Below are positions 17,492 to 26,479 of a DNA stretch of 57,830 bases, piece by piece. The position numbers and the translations under genes were made by a program. Source of the DNA: Smithella sp. Lineage in GTDB: Bacteria; Desulfobacterota; Syntrophia; Syntrophales; Smithellaceae. The notes under the pieces were generated by a model. That model did not search any database. It worked only from the letters and a program-made list of their open reading frames with translations, and was not told where the DNA came from. Position 1 is the first letter of the stretch. Every line of letters begins with the position of its first letter. The stretch spans positions 1-57,830 of the forward strand of contig JAGPFC010000017.1 in the NCBI GenBank assembly GCA_018056685.1. Reading direction: 5' to 3'.

Positions 17492-19312
17492 TTACCACAT
17501 TTTCGGTGCCGGCGGCGTCACGGTGAACGTGAATTCCTGACCAGGTCCGGACATCAAACTTGAAAACAGGGCATTGATAATAATTCCGTTTTCCACCATA
17601 TCCGGGAACGTCGTGGTGCCTGTGAATTGCAGAGAACCATCTCCCAGTGACGATACAGGTCCGTCGAAGACAATGGGGAAATCGACCGGTGTCTTGGTTT
17701 TCAGAGAGAAGGGGACCCCAACGCCCAGTTCACCCACCTGTTTGAGATAGATATCCGCATACACATGTCCGTTGATATGCAGGATGCCGTTATTATCCAG
17801 GGAGGCTGTGCCTGTCATCGGTCCTGCGGGAACAATCTTCAGTTTCACCTGCAACGGAAGCATGCCGAACGCGTAAATATAGTAACTGAATTCCGGAATC
17901 GACATGCCGCCTGTAATCGTGTTATTCGTCATATTGGCTTCAGCTGTGAAGGTTGATCCATCCGGTAGTTTCACATTACTATTCAGTGTTTTCAAATGAA
18001 TGGTTCCATCAAGGGTCCAGCCATCCAGGGAAAAAAGAAAATCTCCGTCAACAGGATTGGCTGTGGATACCGGACGTGGATTGGATGTTCTGCAGGTACT
18101 GGTTGCGGTTTTTCCGTTAAACCGGTCTTTCAACCAGTCAAGTACATACGGGGCAGCCTGGAACTGTGTGGTGATATGCTCACCCGGGAAAACCATGTAT
18201 GAGGTGTTGGTGGAGAGATTACAGTATCTGGCCTTGAGATTCAGGGCCTGTTCCAGAGGGATAAATTCATCGGATGTCCCGTGGTAAAGAAAAACAGGCA
18301 CATTGATTTTTGTTTTTCCAAGTTCCTGCGCGTTGACTACTTCAGCGACTTCCGGTATCGCAAAAATCTGATCGGAGGTTTCCCCGTATTTGGTAAAGTC
18401 GGAAAGCGGCGTATTCATGAAAGCAAACAGTGCCTCGAAGACGCCCATGGAAAGTCCCCTGTCGATGGCGTCCACGCCACTGGTATTGATCCGATCATAC
18501 AGGAGAATTTTATCCGGATACTGCGAGTTCAAACCGATGCAGGTTTCCAGCAGGAAGGAAGAACCGTTATTGCCGTCCAGGTATTCCCCGACCGCAAACA
18601 ATTCGGCGGGAACGCCACCTGCCGCAACACCGGCCAGCCTGATGCCCGATGCGTAGGTGGGCTGTAACTGACCCGCCCATGCTGCCGACTGCCCGCCTTG
18701 AGAATAACCCCAGATCCCGACTTTCGCATATGATTTCAGAGAAATATTGGGGATCTGCAAGGCTGCCGTGACAATATCGAGAACGGCCTGCCCCTGAGCT
18801 TTGCCAACCATGTAGGTTGGTACATCGCCGTTAGTGTAACCCGGATTATCAGTAATCAGAACCGCATAGCCCATGTTGAGAGCCGCGTTAATATTGGAAT
18901 TCTCGTAGTCGGTGCCGTTTTCGAGTTGAATTGAAGGCGCCCAGTTCTGGGCCAGTCCGTGGGTGCCGACCGCATAACTGATGATCGGACGCGCGGTGAG
19001 GCCGTAATTGTATAAAGACTTTGGCACTAATACCGTGCCGGTGACCACATTAGGCTGTCCCAGGGCATCCTGCGAAGAATACATGATTGTCCACGAGTAG
19101 CATGATGGTCCGCCCGGAGGAACCGATGTTGATGTGCGGTACCTGATCAGGGTACCGTGAGCTGTCGGTATCGTGGATGGCTTCTCGTAAAAAGCCATAC
19201 CGGCAGGACCAATCTGCGGAGCGGCAATGGCCGAAAAGGCCAGGAGATATCCGATGATTAAAATAGAAAAGGATATAAAAAACAATGATTTAAAGCGTAA
19301 AGCACGTTTCAT
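17492..19312 (-). CDS. Secreted alpha/beta-hydrolase, secretory-lipase (LIP) type, with C-terminal extra domain
   Basis: 606 aa from the ATG at 19312: the first ATG (19324) is part of the GGAGGG ribosome site for this one. A signal peptide ends near residue 31 (AFSAIAAPQ). The core looks like a fungal/actinobacterial secretory lipase: nucleophile in GYSQGGQ (S204), acid in HGTSDEFIP (D348), histidine in FPGEHITT (H379). Residues about 425-606 form a separate beta-rich domain of unknown type. The enzyme probably cleaves lipids or esters in the periplasm or outside the cell. Flanked by a CVNH lectin gene and near lipid-active genes. Confidence 0.8.
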   Translation of the reverse strand: MKRALRFKSLFFISFSILIIGYLLAFSAIAAPQIGPAGMAFYEKPSTIPTAHGTLIRYRTSTSVPPGGPSCYSWTIMYSSQDALGQPNVVTGTVLVPKSLYNYGLTARPIISYAVGTHGLAQNWAPSIQLENGTDYENSNINAALNMGYAVLITDNPGYTNGDVPTYMVGKAQGQAVLDIVTAALQIPNISLKSYAKVGIWGYSQGGQSAAWAGQLQPTYASGIRLAGVAAGGVPAELFAVGEYLDGNNGSSFLLETCIGLNSQYPDKILLYDRINTSGVDAIDRGLSMGVFEALFAFMNTPLSDFTKYGETSDQIFAIPEVAEVVNAQELGKTKINVPVFLYHGTSDEFIPLEQALNLKARYCNLSTNTSYMVFPGEHITTQFQAAPYVLDWLKDRFNGKTATSTCRTSNPRPVSTANPVDGDFLFSLDGWTLDGTIHLKTLNSNVKLPDGSTFTAEANMTNNTITGGMSIPEFSYYIYAFGMLPLQVKLKIVPAGPMTGTASLDNNGILHINGHVYADIYLKQVGELGVGVPFSLKTKTPVDFPIVFDGPVSSLGDGSLQFTGTTTFPDMVENGIIINALFSSLMSGPGQEFTFTVTPPAPKMW

Positions 19313-19674
19313 AAAACCCTCCATTAAAATGTTTGAATGATGATGAAGTGCAACCCATTCACCAACACTAGCGTATTGATGTTACCGTATGGGTCTCATT
19401 TGGTCAGAAACGTGCAGGCGAGTATCAGAAACGTACCGTTCGAGATGGCCATTAAAATATTCTTTTTGTTAATTTTGTCAAGAAAAATTATCGTAACAGA
19501 AAAAACAGAAAAAATTATTGAGGGAGTTTATAGGGAACAAGACATAAAAAAAATCAATCGAATGTTTCTTTAAAACCATGAAAATTATTTTGTAAAAAAA
19601 GTATTACCACCGGTTTTAGACTTTACCGGTGGTAATACGCATGATTCAACTTTTCTCAAATGCGGCGGATGGTG
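19313..19674. other. Intergenic region between lipase and CVNH genes
   Basis: About 360 bp. It carries the terminator of the CVNH gene (19601-19638, minus) and AT-rich sequence that should include the lipase promoter. A weak plus frame at 19337-19573 has no recognisable features and is not called. Confidence 0.5.
19601..19638 (-). terminator. Rho-independent terminator of the minus-strand CVNH gene
   Basis: Perfect 14-bp stem GTATTACCACCGGT/ACCGGTGGTAATAC with a 10-nt loop. On the minus strand it is followed by seven T residues. Confidence 0.8.
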
Positions 19675-20160
19675 TTATTGCTTACACGTTAAAGTTCCGT
19701 CATTGTTTTGTATCTGTTTCGGACTTGTACAACTGTCATCTTCACAGGGAGTGCAAGTCTCACTCTGATATTTGCCTTTTCCATTTTTGCACAGGCAACA
19801 TACGTTCTCTATCTCTCGTTGTTTTTGAGTGTTGAGTATATATTTTTTGTAACAGCAGAAGCATGAGTTTTTGTAATTGCCGCTGGGAAGATCCACTCCC
19901 GTGCATTTCAGAGTGCCGTTGCAGTTTTCCCGGTCTCCCGTGCAAGTGTCTGCATTGTACAAAGTACTCTGTGATGCGTAGGAGCCATCAAATTTTTTGC
20001 AAGTTGCCTTAAGATTAGTGCCATCATATTCTGCCTCTTTACAGGTTTTCTTATAGCTTCCCGCCGGCGGATCATCCGCAAAACTGATAATGGAACTCCC
20101 CAGCACAAAGGTTACGATAAATACAAACAACAGACCAACTAAATAAAATGATTTTTTCAT
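19675..20160 (-). CDS. Secreted cysteine-rich CVNH (cyanovirin-N homology) protein
   Basis: 161 aa. A signal peptide (MKKSFYLVGLLFVF...SFADD) is followed by a domain with the CVNH pattern: GSYKKTCKEAEYDGTNLKATCKK, later NCNGTLKCTGVDLPSGNYKNSC, and a closing IQNNDGTLTCK. CVNH domains are two tandem 50-residue repeats that bind mannose-rich or related glycans. This version has many extra cysteines (CFCCYKK, VCCLC), suggesting disulfides or metal binding. It should be secreted or surface-bound. The ATG has AAAGGAGG upstream, a consensus promoter and a strong terminator, so it is a single-gene unit. Family assignment is by repeat pattern only. Confidence 0.75.
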   Translation of the reverse strand: MKKSFYLVGLLFVFIVTFVLGSSIISFADDPPAGSYKKTCKEAEYDGTNLKATCKKFDGSYASQSTLYNADTCTGDRENCNGTLKCTGVDLPSGNYKNSCFCCYKKYILNTQKQREIENVCCLCKNGKGKYQSETCTPCEDDSCTSPKQIQNNDGTLTCKQ

Positions 20161-20229
20161 AAGATAAAACCTCCTTTAATTTTTTTTGTTTGCAGGAAAA
20201 TTAAATCTTTCTGAAGCTTTGTGTTGTGA

Positions 20230-20258
20230 ATCATAAATCTCTCATTTTCATATGTCAA
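20230..20258 (-). promoter_or_regulatory. Sigma-70-type promoter for the CVNH gene
   Basis: On the minus strand TTGACA (20258-20253), 17-bp spacer, TATGAT (20235-20230), about 70 bp before the ATG at 20160. Confidence 0.6.
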
Positions 20259-20371
20259 TGAAATATAAAGTGAAAAAATTATCGTGTAATTTTTTTCAAA
20301 AGAAGATTTATACGAAAATGTTCATTTCCAAATGAAGAAACGCTTTCCTTTCTCATGAAAGTCGGGTGCTC

Positions 20372-22255
20372 CTATGATGTTTTTTTTGCCGGTTGGAGAT
20401 CAAAAACGTATTCCACTTCATCTTCCATTTCGGTGATTTGCGGTTTGATTGACGCTGATTCAAATACTTTCCGCATCCCTTTATTTTTTGGTATCACGAT
20501 GGCGTAGAGTGTTTTAATTCCACGATCACGGGCTATATTGATCAGATAATTGAACACAAATTTCGCGATTCCCATCCCTTGAAATTCTTCATCCACAATA
20601 AAAGCCGTTTCATACTGATCCCGTTCGTCATCCAGCGCGTATCTCGCTTCGGCAATGATTCTTTCGCTGCCTTTGTATTGAATCGTCCCGACAATGGACA
20701 GGACGGTATTGTAATCGATCTGGACGTAAGGCTGCATCGTGACGTGCGGCATGATTCGAACCGGTCTCATGTAGCGCATATACCTCGATTCATCTGAAAA
20801 ACCATAGAACAGGCGCCGCATCATGTCTTCGTCTGAGGTCTTGATGGGTCTGAACTTCACTTCCTGATTATGGGCAAACGTCTTGACGGTTTCCAGCTCA
20901 AAGGGATAATCGGCGGCGCGTTCCGTGACATATATCTGGTCCTTGTAAATCAAGTCCATTTCCTTGGCCTGTCTGATCAGGGCATCCCGATGATCGGGAT
21001 GGGCGATGTCCACAATGGCCATAACCCTTTCCCGGATGGATTTGCCGGCAATATTGGCAATGCCGTATTCCGTCACGACGTAACGGGTTGTCCCCAGTGT
21101 CGATCGGACCTGCTCACTGTTTTTATGAGCGATGATAATGTTGCTTTTTCCCTCCCTGTTCAGTGACCGGACGGTCACAATCGATTTTCCGCTTCTGGAC
21201 ATTGAGGACGCTAAAGAAAAATTCAGTTTTCCTTCAAAGCCGGGGAGGAAATAATCACCGGGATTTAAAATGACAGCGTTGCCCGTGATATCGACGCTTT
21301 GGGCATTGATGACGCTCACCAGGCGGGGAATGTTCGGCAGATTGGCCTGATAACTGGCGCGCAGCAGAGGTGTGAACGTGAAAAAGGGATTATTGTTTAC
21401 GTAATCGTAAAGCCTTTTGGAACCGAAACAGGAACTCGTCATAATGATTTCCTGATGATCGATGCCGTGATCCAGAGCCAGGGCGCCGGATTCAATCAGG
21501 TCGATAACCCAGTCCGATATGGCATACGAACAGATCCGGAGATTTTTTTTAGATTTCAAATGCCGGGCAATAGCGTTGAAAACGCTTCCGAAATGCAGAG
21601 CAACCGTTGAATCATCTTCAATAATGTTGCTGACATGCCAGCCAATGCGATTGGTAATCTCATCCGGCGCGGAGGTTTGCATTTCCAGCAGCGGCTGGTC
21701 GCTTTCGATATAGCCGTCAAACTGATTGATATGCGCGGACATGGCCCCGTGGGTAATGGGGACGTTGGGATTGATTTCGGCAATCGCGACAGGCGCGTTT
21801 TTAATGACCAGATCGGCCACATCGGACACAACGCCCAGACTCACGAAACCTTTGCTGTCAGGTGGTGAAGTCTGAACGATAGCCACGTTTATATCCAGAG
21901 CATTGGAATGAAAAAGATAAGGTATCTCTGCCATATTGGAAGGGATAAAATCCATCCAGAAAGGCAGGGAGGTTTTTCCTGTTTGAATTCCCTGCACAAT
22001 GGCTTCGCCAACACTGAAGGTTTTCCAGCGGTATTTGTGGGGTTGTCTTTCCTTCAGGAAAAAGCGCATTTCCGGCAGGACCAGCTGGATGATCCACAAA
22101 TCGATCAGATTGGGATGTCTCGATTCCATAATCATGGAGATCGTCTTCATCGGCATTGCGGGCCCGCTGGAAATAAAAATCCGATCTCCGGGGCGGATGT
22201 GCTCGCAAAGAGATTCAAAAGAGATTTTCTGACAATTCTTGTGACCCGTTACCAT
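20372..22255 (-). CDS. Acetyl-CoA hydrolase/transferase with C-terminal GNAT domain (paralogue 2)
   Basis: 627 aa, same architecture as the gene at 11821-13686 but clearly diverged. The transferase half has VINAQSVDITGN and VVTEYGIANIAGKSIRERV plus IAHPDHRDAL; the segment where the paralogue has AGPGNVQELF reads GFEGKLNF here, so the catalytic pocket differs. The GNAT half (about 455-620) has the acetyl-CoA loop FQGMGIAKFV. It probably moves CoA between acyl groups, but the divergence may mean a different substrate. The start at 22255 is within reach of AGGAGGG. Follows the lipocalin-like gene on the same strand (71-bp gap). Confidence 0.82.
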   Translation of the reverse strand: MVTGHKNCQKISFESLCEHIRPGDRIFISSGPAMPMKTISMIMESRHPNLIDLWIIQLVLPEMRFFLKERQPHKYRWKTFSVGEAIVQGIQTGKTSLPFWMDFIPSNMAEIPYLFHSNALDINVAIVQTSPPDSKGFVSLGVVSDVADLVIKNAPVAIAEINPNVPITHGAMSAHINQFDGYIESDQPLLEMQTSAPDEITNRIGWHVSNIIEDDSTVALHFGSVFNAIARHLKSKKNLRICSYAISDWVIDLIESGALALDHGIDHQEIIMTSSCFGSKRLYDYVNNNPFFTFTPLLRASYQANLPNIPRLVSVINAQSVDITGNAVILNPGDYFLPGFEGKLNFSLASSMSRSGKSIVTVRSLNREGKSNIIIAHKNSEQVRSTLGTTRYVVTEYGIANIAGKSIRERVMAIVDIAHPDHRDALIRQAKEMDLIYKDQIYVTERAADYPFELETVKTFAHNQEVKFRPIKTSDEDMMRRLFYGFSDESRYMRYMRPVRIMPHVTMQPYVQIDYNTVLSIVGTIQYKGSERIIAEARYALDDERDQYETAFIVDEEFQGMGIAKFVFNYLINIARDRGIKTLYAIVIPKNKGMRKVFESASIKPQITEMEDEVEYVFDLQPAKKTS

Positions 22256-22326
22256 TGCCGAATCCCCCTCCTTCTGATGTCCGGTATGATTAATTTCTAT
22301 GACTCATGAGCGTTCCGTTTTTTATT

Positions 22327-23421
22327 TTACATATACTTTAAAGGGTATTTTTTACTGTAGCCAACCAACTCTACATAACCTTTTCCCCGGACAGGCAGGC
22401 CATTATACGTGCCATCAATCATAACACTTCCTTCCCAATAAGGCATCGGCTCTAAATTCACTTCCTGTTGTGCGAGCATCGGATTGACGTTCAGCTTTAA
22501 ATTCAGCGATTTAATATTGATTTCCCACGAAGCCGGGTAATTTGAATCCGTCTGCCTGCTGTACCAATAGCCCAAAGTTTTGATATTAATATCATCTTTT
22601 GTCAGCCATGTGGACTGCCCGTCGGCCGAAACGAAGGTGGCGCCGCCGGAATCAATAATCCCGTCTTTGTCATTTCTGATGAGATAGATCATCAGTTCGC
22701 AATCATTATCCAACTGTACGCTGAACCAGTCCCATCCGGACTGCGGATAGATCAGTTTCATGGTTCCATACTCGTGATCCATCCATGATATCCCGGTAAC
22801 CTTCAGGGACTTACCGTCCACCGTCACCGTTCCTGATGTTTTCATCTTTGTCAATGAGTAGTAGTAATTGGCGTGCTCTTTGCTTTTCTTCAGAATGCCT
22901 TTGTCGCCATGGAAAACGGCCGGTTTTAATGCCTCCAGTTCAAGATCAATCTTGTAGCCTTTCATGTCGGCGGACAGGATGTGTTTGCCTTTTTCTTCCC
23001 GGGCGGTCCATTTATTAATCATGACATCATATTTCTTTTCATCAGCTTTTGATCTGGTGAAAAAGTTATTGATCTGTGTTGCTTTAAACTTTTTGTTTTG
23101 CAGGTCCGTCACGGCAAAGTGTCCCAGCATGCCAACATCCTTGAACCAGTGGGCGGGAACGGGAATAAACAGGCCGGGCAACTTGTCTTCGTTGGTAATC
23201 CTTTTGAAAAAAGTCAGTTCGTATCCGAACTCACGGTTGTCTTCCGTGGTTAAATGACCGGTGTAATACCACCATTCACTTTGCGCCCAGTTGTGAGCGG
23301 CCCCGTCAACAGACATGTTTAACGGTTTTTCAGGAAGCGAATGATTGATGGTGTAAACCGGAGCGCAGGCCAGTATGAAAAAAGAAAAACAAGCGGCAAA
23401 CAGAATTTTCATTCTTTTCAT
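22327..23421 (-). CDS. CrtC/AttH-type lipocalin-like lipoprotein
   Basis: 364 aa. The N-terminus ends in a lipobox-like FILAC (C19), so the mature protein is probably a lipoprotein. The segment HNWAQSEWWYYTGHLTTEDN and the following GYELTFFKRI are diagnostic of the CrtC/AttH (carotenoid 1,2-hydratase N-terminal) lipocalin family; GISWMDHEYGTM and SGWDWFSVQLDN are further landmarks. In AttEFGH systems such proteins accompany an ABC transporter; none is seen here. It may bind a hydrophobic molecule at the outer membrane. Transcribed divergently from the methyltransferase at 23662. Confidence 0.85.
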   Translation of the reverse strand: MKRMKILFAACFSFFILACAPVYTINHSLPEKPLNMSVDGAAHNWAQSEWWYYTGHLTTEDNREFGYELTFFKRITNEDKLPGLFIPVPAHWFKDVGMLGHFAVTDLQNKKFKATQINNFFTRSKADEKKYDVMINKWTAREEKGKHILSADMKGYKIDLELEALKPAVFHGDKGILKKSKEHANYYYSLTKMKTSGTVTVDGKSLKVTGISWMDHEYGTMKLIYPQSGWDWFSVQLDNDCELMIYLIRNDKDGIIDSGGATFVSADGQSTWLTKDDINIKTLGYWYSRQTDSNYPASWEINIKSLNLKLNVNPMLAQQEVNLEPMPYWEGSVMIDGTYNGLPVRGKGYVELVGYSKKYPLKYM

Positions 23422-23528
23422 TTTGTCCCCTCCCGATATGAGTTAAAACAACAAAGTCCATGCGATAAAAGTTGATTTTTTTGAACCTGAATTTTAAAAT
23501 TCAAAACTTTTATCGTCCAATATTGCGC

Positions 23529-23557
23529 TTGACATACAAACATAGGTTTTCTATAGT
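23529..23557 (+). promoter_or_regulatory. Sigma-70-type promoter for the methyltransferase operon
   Basis: Perfect TTGACA (23529-23534), 17-bp spacer, TATAGT (23552-23557), leaving a 100-nt AT-rich leader before the ATG at 23662. Confidence 0.6.
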
Positions 23558-23661
23558 CAATAAACAAAAAAAATTCCATAAAAGCAAATAAAAAAACAAA
23601 GGTTTTTTGTTGTCGTTTGTGAAAGAATGATAAAATTATATTAAGTTCCGCAAACTTGAAT

Positions 23662-24624
23662 ATGCGAGATAACGATACTGTTAAAATAGAGATTGCAAAA
23701 AAACCCCAGCCCCCACAAATAGAACTTATCCCCAGACCTCATCTTCCGGTTAGTTGCGAGAAGTATGAAAATTTTCCCTGGCCCTATTACTTATCTCTGC
23801 CTTTTATGTGGCTTATTACAAGCTATGTCATGTTGAAAAAGAATTTTTACAAGATTTTTGGTCTTGGTCAGCCCAAAACAAACACTTTTTTATTTGATGG
23901 CCTGGGCAGGGAATGCAGAAAGGTCAAAGATTATGCGACAACCTGGAGAGCGATGAATATCGTTTACCATCATCCCTTTCCTCAAAAATGGACACCAAGA
24001 GGAATGATTGATGAATTTTACTGGTTTGGTTTGAACTGCCAGGCTCTTCGTAACCGGTTAAAACTTGTCAAAGATGAATTAAGAAAGGCGATCTCCAGTG
24101 TAGATAACGGCAATGAAATAAGAATTCTGTCACTGGCCTGTGGCTCGGCGGAATCGGTTATTGAGATGATGGCTGAAGCGAAAGCGATGAATAAAAGGAT
24201 TAAAGCGATATTTGTTGACATAGACGGCGACGCTCTCGAATGGGCAAAAACGACGGCCAGGTATTACGGGTTAGACGGACAAATCACAACCTACAAGGGG
24301 CATATCTATGACGCCATTGAATCATCTTATGCATTTAAACCGCAAATCGTCGAGATGATGGGCTTTCTGGATTATATCGAACAGAAAGACGCTATATACT
24401 GGGTCAGCAAGATACGAGAAATCATAGAGCCTGACGGTTTTTTAATAACCTGTAATATCTCCCCGAACATCGAGCAGCATTTCTTAAAATGGGTCATTAA
24501 CTGGCCGATGGTTTACCGCTCACCGAGAGATCTTGATGACGTTGCCAGAAAGGCCGGCTTCACGGATTTCCGCTTAATTTACGAACCCCTGAAGATCCAC
24601 GGTTTGCTGGTTGCGAAAAAATAA
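23662..24624 (+). CDS. Class I SAM-dependent methyltransferase
   Basis: About 320 aa. The SAM motif is ILSLACGSAESVIEM, followed by the acidic FVDIDGDALEWA and the KGHIYDAI loop. An N-terminal segment of about 150 residues precedes the catalytic core and contains a hydrophobic patch (YYLSLPFMWLITSYVML), so it may be membrane-attached. The substrate is unknown; related proteins occur in lipid and secondary-metabolite loci. ATG at 23662 is chosen over the TTG at 23656. The next gene starts 10 bp after the stop, so they form an operon. Confidence 0.75.
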   Translation: MRDNDTVKIEIAKKPQPPQIELIPRPHLPVSCEKYENFPWPYYLSLPFMWLITSYVMLKKNFYKIFGLGQPKTNTFLFDGLGRECRKVKDYATTWRAMNIVYHHPFPQKWTPRGMIDEFYWFGLNCQALRNRLKLVKDELRKAISSVDNGNEIRILSLACGSAESVIEMMAEAKAMNKRIKAIFVDIDGDALEWAKTTARYYGLDGQITTYKGHIYDAIESSYAFKPQIVEMMGFLDYIEQKDAIYWVSKIREIIEPDGFLITCNISPNIEQHFLKWVINWPMVYRSPRDLDDVARKAGFTDFRLIYEPLKIHGLLVAKK

Positions 24625-24634
24625 GGGCTGAAAA

Positions 24635-25345
24635 TTGATTAAGAGCGTTAACGGGTCATTCCGGATTTTAATATTTTTAGTTTTGTTTGCTTTGGGGACC
24701 ATGCCGGTCCATGCCGGCAAAAGCAACGGTGCGGATAAAGGTGTTTGCCCGGTACACGGGATCAAAATGCAAAGCGTAAAGCTGCGTGTGATTTACGGGA
24801 TGCCGTCACCGCGAGAATTTGAGGAGATGCGTGTCGGTAAGTCGCTTTTCCCTTATGGCCGTGACTTTGTCCTGGCTGGTTGTGTCGTAAAACCGGAAAA
24901 ATTCCGTCACGGTTTCATCTGCTCTGAGTGTGTAAATACGCGCAAGGCCTGGATTGCATCAAAAGACCGCTGGAATGAACTCTCAAAAGCCAGTCAAGCC
25001 AGCCTCGAAGAATTCTTTGCCATCGTAAACAGCAGAGACGTTGATGAGGCCATGAAGTCAATGGCCGCGGGAATGATTGATACACCGGAAAAACGCATCG
25101 GATGGCGCAGGCATCTTTCCGCTATCCGTTCGATTCATGTTTTGCATGTTGAACCTGCCCATACAGATAATTGGAGCAATAGTCGCCATATCTTTAAGGT
25201 CACGCTCGAAGCCCATGTGGAGAATACGTCTGATGCTCCCATTCCCTTTTTCGGCTGGCAGGACAATCCGAATGTGCGCTGGGTGACCATGGAGTTAAAC
25301 AACCAGCGCCGGTGGGTTGTCGCGGAAATCGCGACCGGGCCTTAA
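24635..25345 (+). CDS. Exported hypothetical protein with Cys pairs
   Basis: 236 aa from a TTG start preceded by AAGGG at 7 nt. A signal peptide (RILIFLVLFALGTMPVHAG) is cleaved near residue 28. The mature part opens with CPVHG and later has a CxxC (FICSEC) plus one further Cys (LAGC), so four cysteines could bind metal or form disulfides; the C-terminal half is beta-rich and resembles an SnoaL/NTF2-like fold only weakly. I do not recognise the family. Lies 10 bp downstream of the methyltransferase gene. Confidence 0.65.
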   Translation: MIKSVNGSFRILIFLVLFALGTMPVHAGKSNGADKGVCPVHGIKMQSVKLRVIYGMPSPREFEEMRVGKSLFPYGRDFVLAGCVVKPEKFRHGFICSECVNTRKAWIASKDRWNELSKASQASLEEFFAIVNSRDVDEAMKSMAAGMIDTPEKRIGWRRHLSAIRSIHVLHVEPAHTDNWSNSRHIFKVTLEAHVENTSDAPIPFFGWQDNPNVRWVTMELNNQRRWVVAEIATGP

Positions 25346-25484
25346 TATGAATGCAATTTTAATTAAAAAATAAACAGCTGAATTTTCCACTAAGATATTA
25401 TAAAATTTTAATCCTAAGATTACCATAAAAAAATGATAACGTTAATATCCTGGCAAACATTCAATATTCAAAAGGGAGGTGTGT

Positions 25485-25994
25485 ATGAACAACATCGTTA
25501 AGATACAAAGGGAGACGTTGATTTTTTTTGTAACGCTTTGTTGCGCGGCAGCCTTGTTTCTCATGGATGCTTCTGTTTGTAAGGCCGATACTCCCCCGTC
25601 TGGGTCTTATCAAAGATCATGTAATACAATTAACAATGATGGAACAACTTTAACGGCTCATTGTAGAAAAATTAGTGGTTCATGGAATAATAACGCTCAA
25701 TTATCCATTACCAAGTGTGATCAATGCACCGATAATGGTGGTGACATTTCCAATTGTGATGGGAATATCGAATGTACCGGCGTAAATCTGCCGAACGTGG
25801 GCTCATACAGGAACTCCTGCTGGTGCTGCAGAATGGACGGGGCCACCCTGCGCTGTCACTGCAACAAAAGAGGTAGTGGATCAAGATGGACAAGCTTAAA
25901 CAATGCTGCGGAATTTGACGACATCTGGAATGACGATGGAAACTTAAAAGGTAAAAATAATCCCCCCCCCCGGCTCTTATCAGAATTCGTGTAA
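25485..25994 (+). CDS. Secreted CVNH lectin, first module, ends by frameshift at a C10 tract
   Basis: 170 aa as read, from the ATG at 25485 with GGGAGGT 4 nt upstream. A signal peptide ends near VCKAD. The mature part is a CVNH domain: GSYQRSCNTINNDGTTLTAHCRK, then NCDGNIECTGVNLPN and GSYRNSCWCCRM...TLRCHCNK, ending in IWNDDGNLK. The frame then meets ten C residues (25962-25971) and stops 23 bases later. With nine Cs the frame would continue into a second CVNH module (25972-26349). The natural product may therefore be a roughly 288-aa two-module lectin. Glycan binding is the known property of the family; the target is unknown. Confidence 0.7.
   Translation: MNNIVKIQRETLIFFVTLCCAAALFLMDASVCKADTPPSGSYQRSCNTINNDGTTLTAHCRKISGSWNNNAQLSITKCDQCTDNGGDISNCDGNIECTGVNLPNVGSYRNSCWCCRMDGATLRCHCNKRGSGSRWTSLNNAAEFDDIWNDDGNLKGKNNPPPRLLSEFV
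25962..25971 (+). repeat. C10 homopolymer at the junction of two CVNH modules
   Basis: Ten consecutive C bases. Nine (or twelve) would join both modules in frame as PPP-GSYQ; ten breaks the frame. Tracts of this kind are known phase-variation sites, and also common assembly-error sites. Confidence 0.9.
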
Positions 25995-26349
25995 TTCAAT
26001 TTTGTATAATAAAAGCGCTGACAGAATCACCAGTGCCAGTTGCAAGAAGAAAAATGGTACATGGAACAATAGTGCCCAGCACTTCAATTGTAACCGATGC
26101 ATTAATAACGGTGGTGATTTAGCAAACTGTGACGGAAATATCGATTGCATTGGTATAAATCTTCCGGAGGGCTCTTACAAAAATTCCTGCTGGTGTTGCA
26201 GAATGGATCCGAACCCGGATTACGGAACTGGAACCACTCTACGCTGCCACTGCAATAAGCCTGGTGGCGGATCAAACTGGACGAGTCTTAGCGGTGCGAA
26301 CAACTGTCCGAATATCTGGAATGACAGAGGAAACCTAAAATGTAATTAA
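25972..26349 (+). CDS. CVNH lectin, second module (same gene out of frame)
   Basis: About 125 residues reading GSYQNSCNSILYNKSAD directly after the C tract, then TSASCKKKNGTWNN, NCDGNIDCIGINLPEGSYKNS and a closing CPNIWNDRGNLKCN, so a complete CVNH module. It lacks its own signal peptide, ribosome site and good start codon (only a TTG at 26002, inside the domain), so it depends on fusion to the upstream module. The two modules are similar even at DNA level around CWCCRMD and CHCNK, which points to a recent tandem duplication. Confidence 0.6.
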   Translation, partial: GSYQNSCNSILYNKSADRITSASCKKKNGTWNNSAQHFNCNRCINNGGDLANCDGNIDCIGINLPEGSYKNSCWCCRMDPNPDYGTGTTLRCHCNKPGGGSNWTSLSGANNCPNIWNDRGNLKCN

Positions 26350-26385
26350 TTTGAATGTCAGATTTATTTTATCGATTTAACGAAA

Positions 26386-26419
26386 CAAGACCCCATAAAA
26401 CGATCTTTATGGGGTCTTG
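26386..26419. terminator. Perfect hairpin between convergent genes
   Basis: 14-bp inverted repeat CAAGACCCCATAAA/TTTATGGGGTCTTG with a 6-nt loop, placed between the converging CVNH gene and the 26480 gene. No long T run follows, so it may be a bidirectional or mRNA-end hairpin. Confidence 0.6.
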
Positions 26420-26479
26420 CTTTGTTTGGGGCTTGACGTGACGTAAACTTTATCAATACTTTTTAAACAAATGAACCAT

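Noticed and set aside
19337..19573. 78-codon plus frame upstream of the lipase
   Set aside because: Lysine/isoleucine-rich AT-run translation, no ribosome site; it lies in the lipase promoter region.
26386..26419. Hairpin as an attachment or recombination site
   Set aside because: Its position between convergent genes is explained more simply as an mRNA-end hairpin; no integrase nearby.
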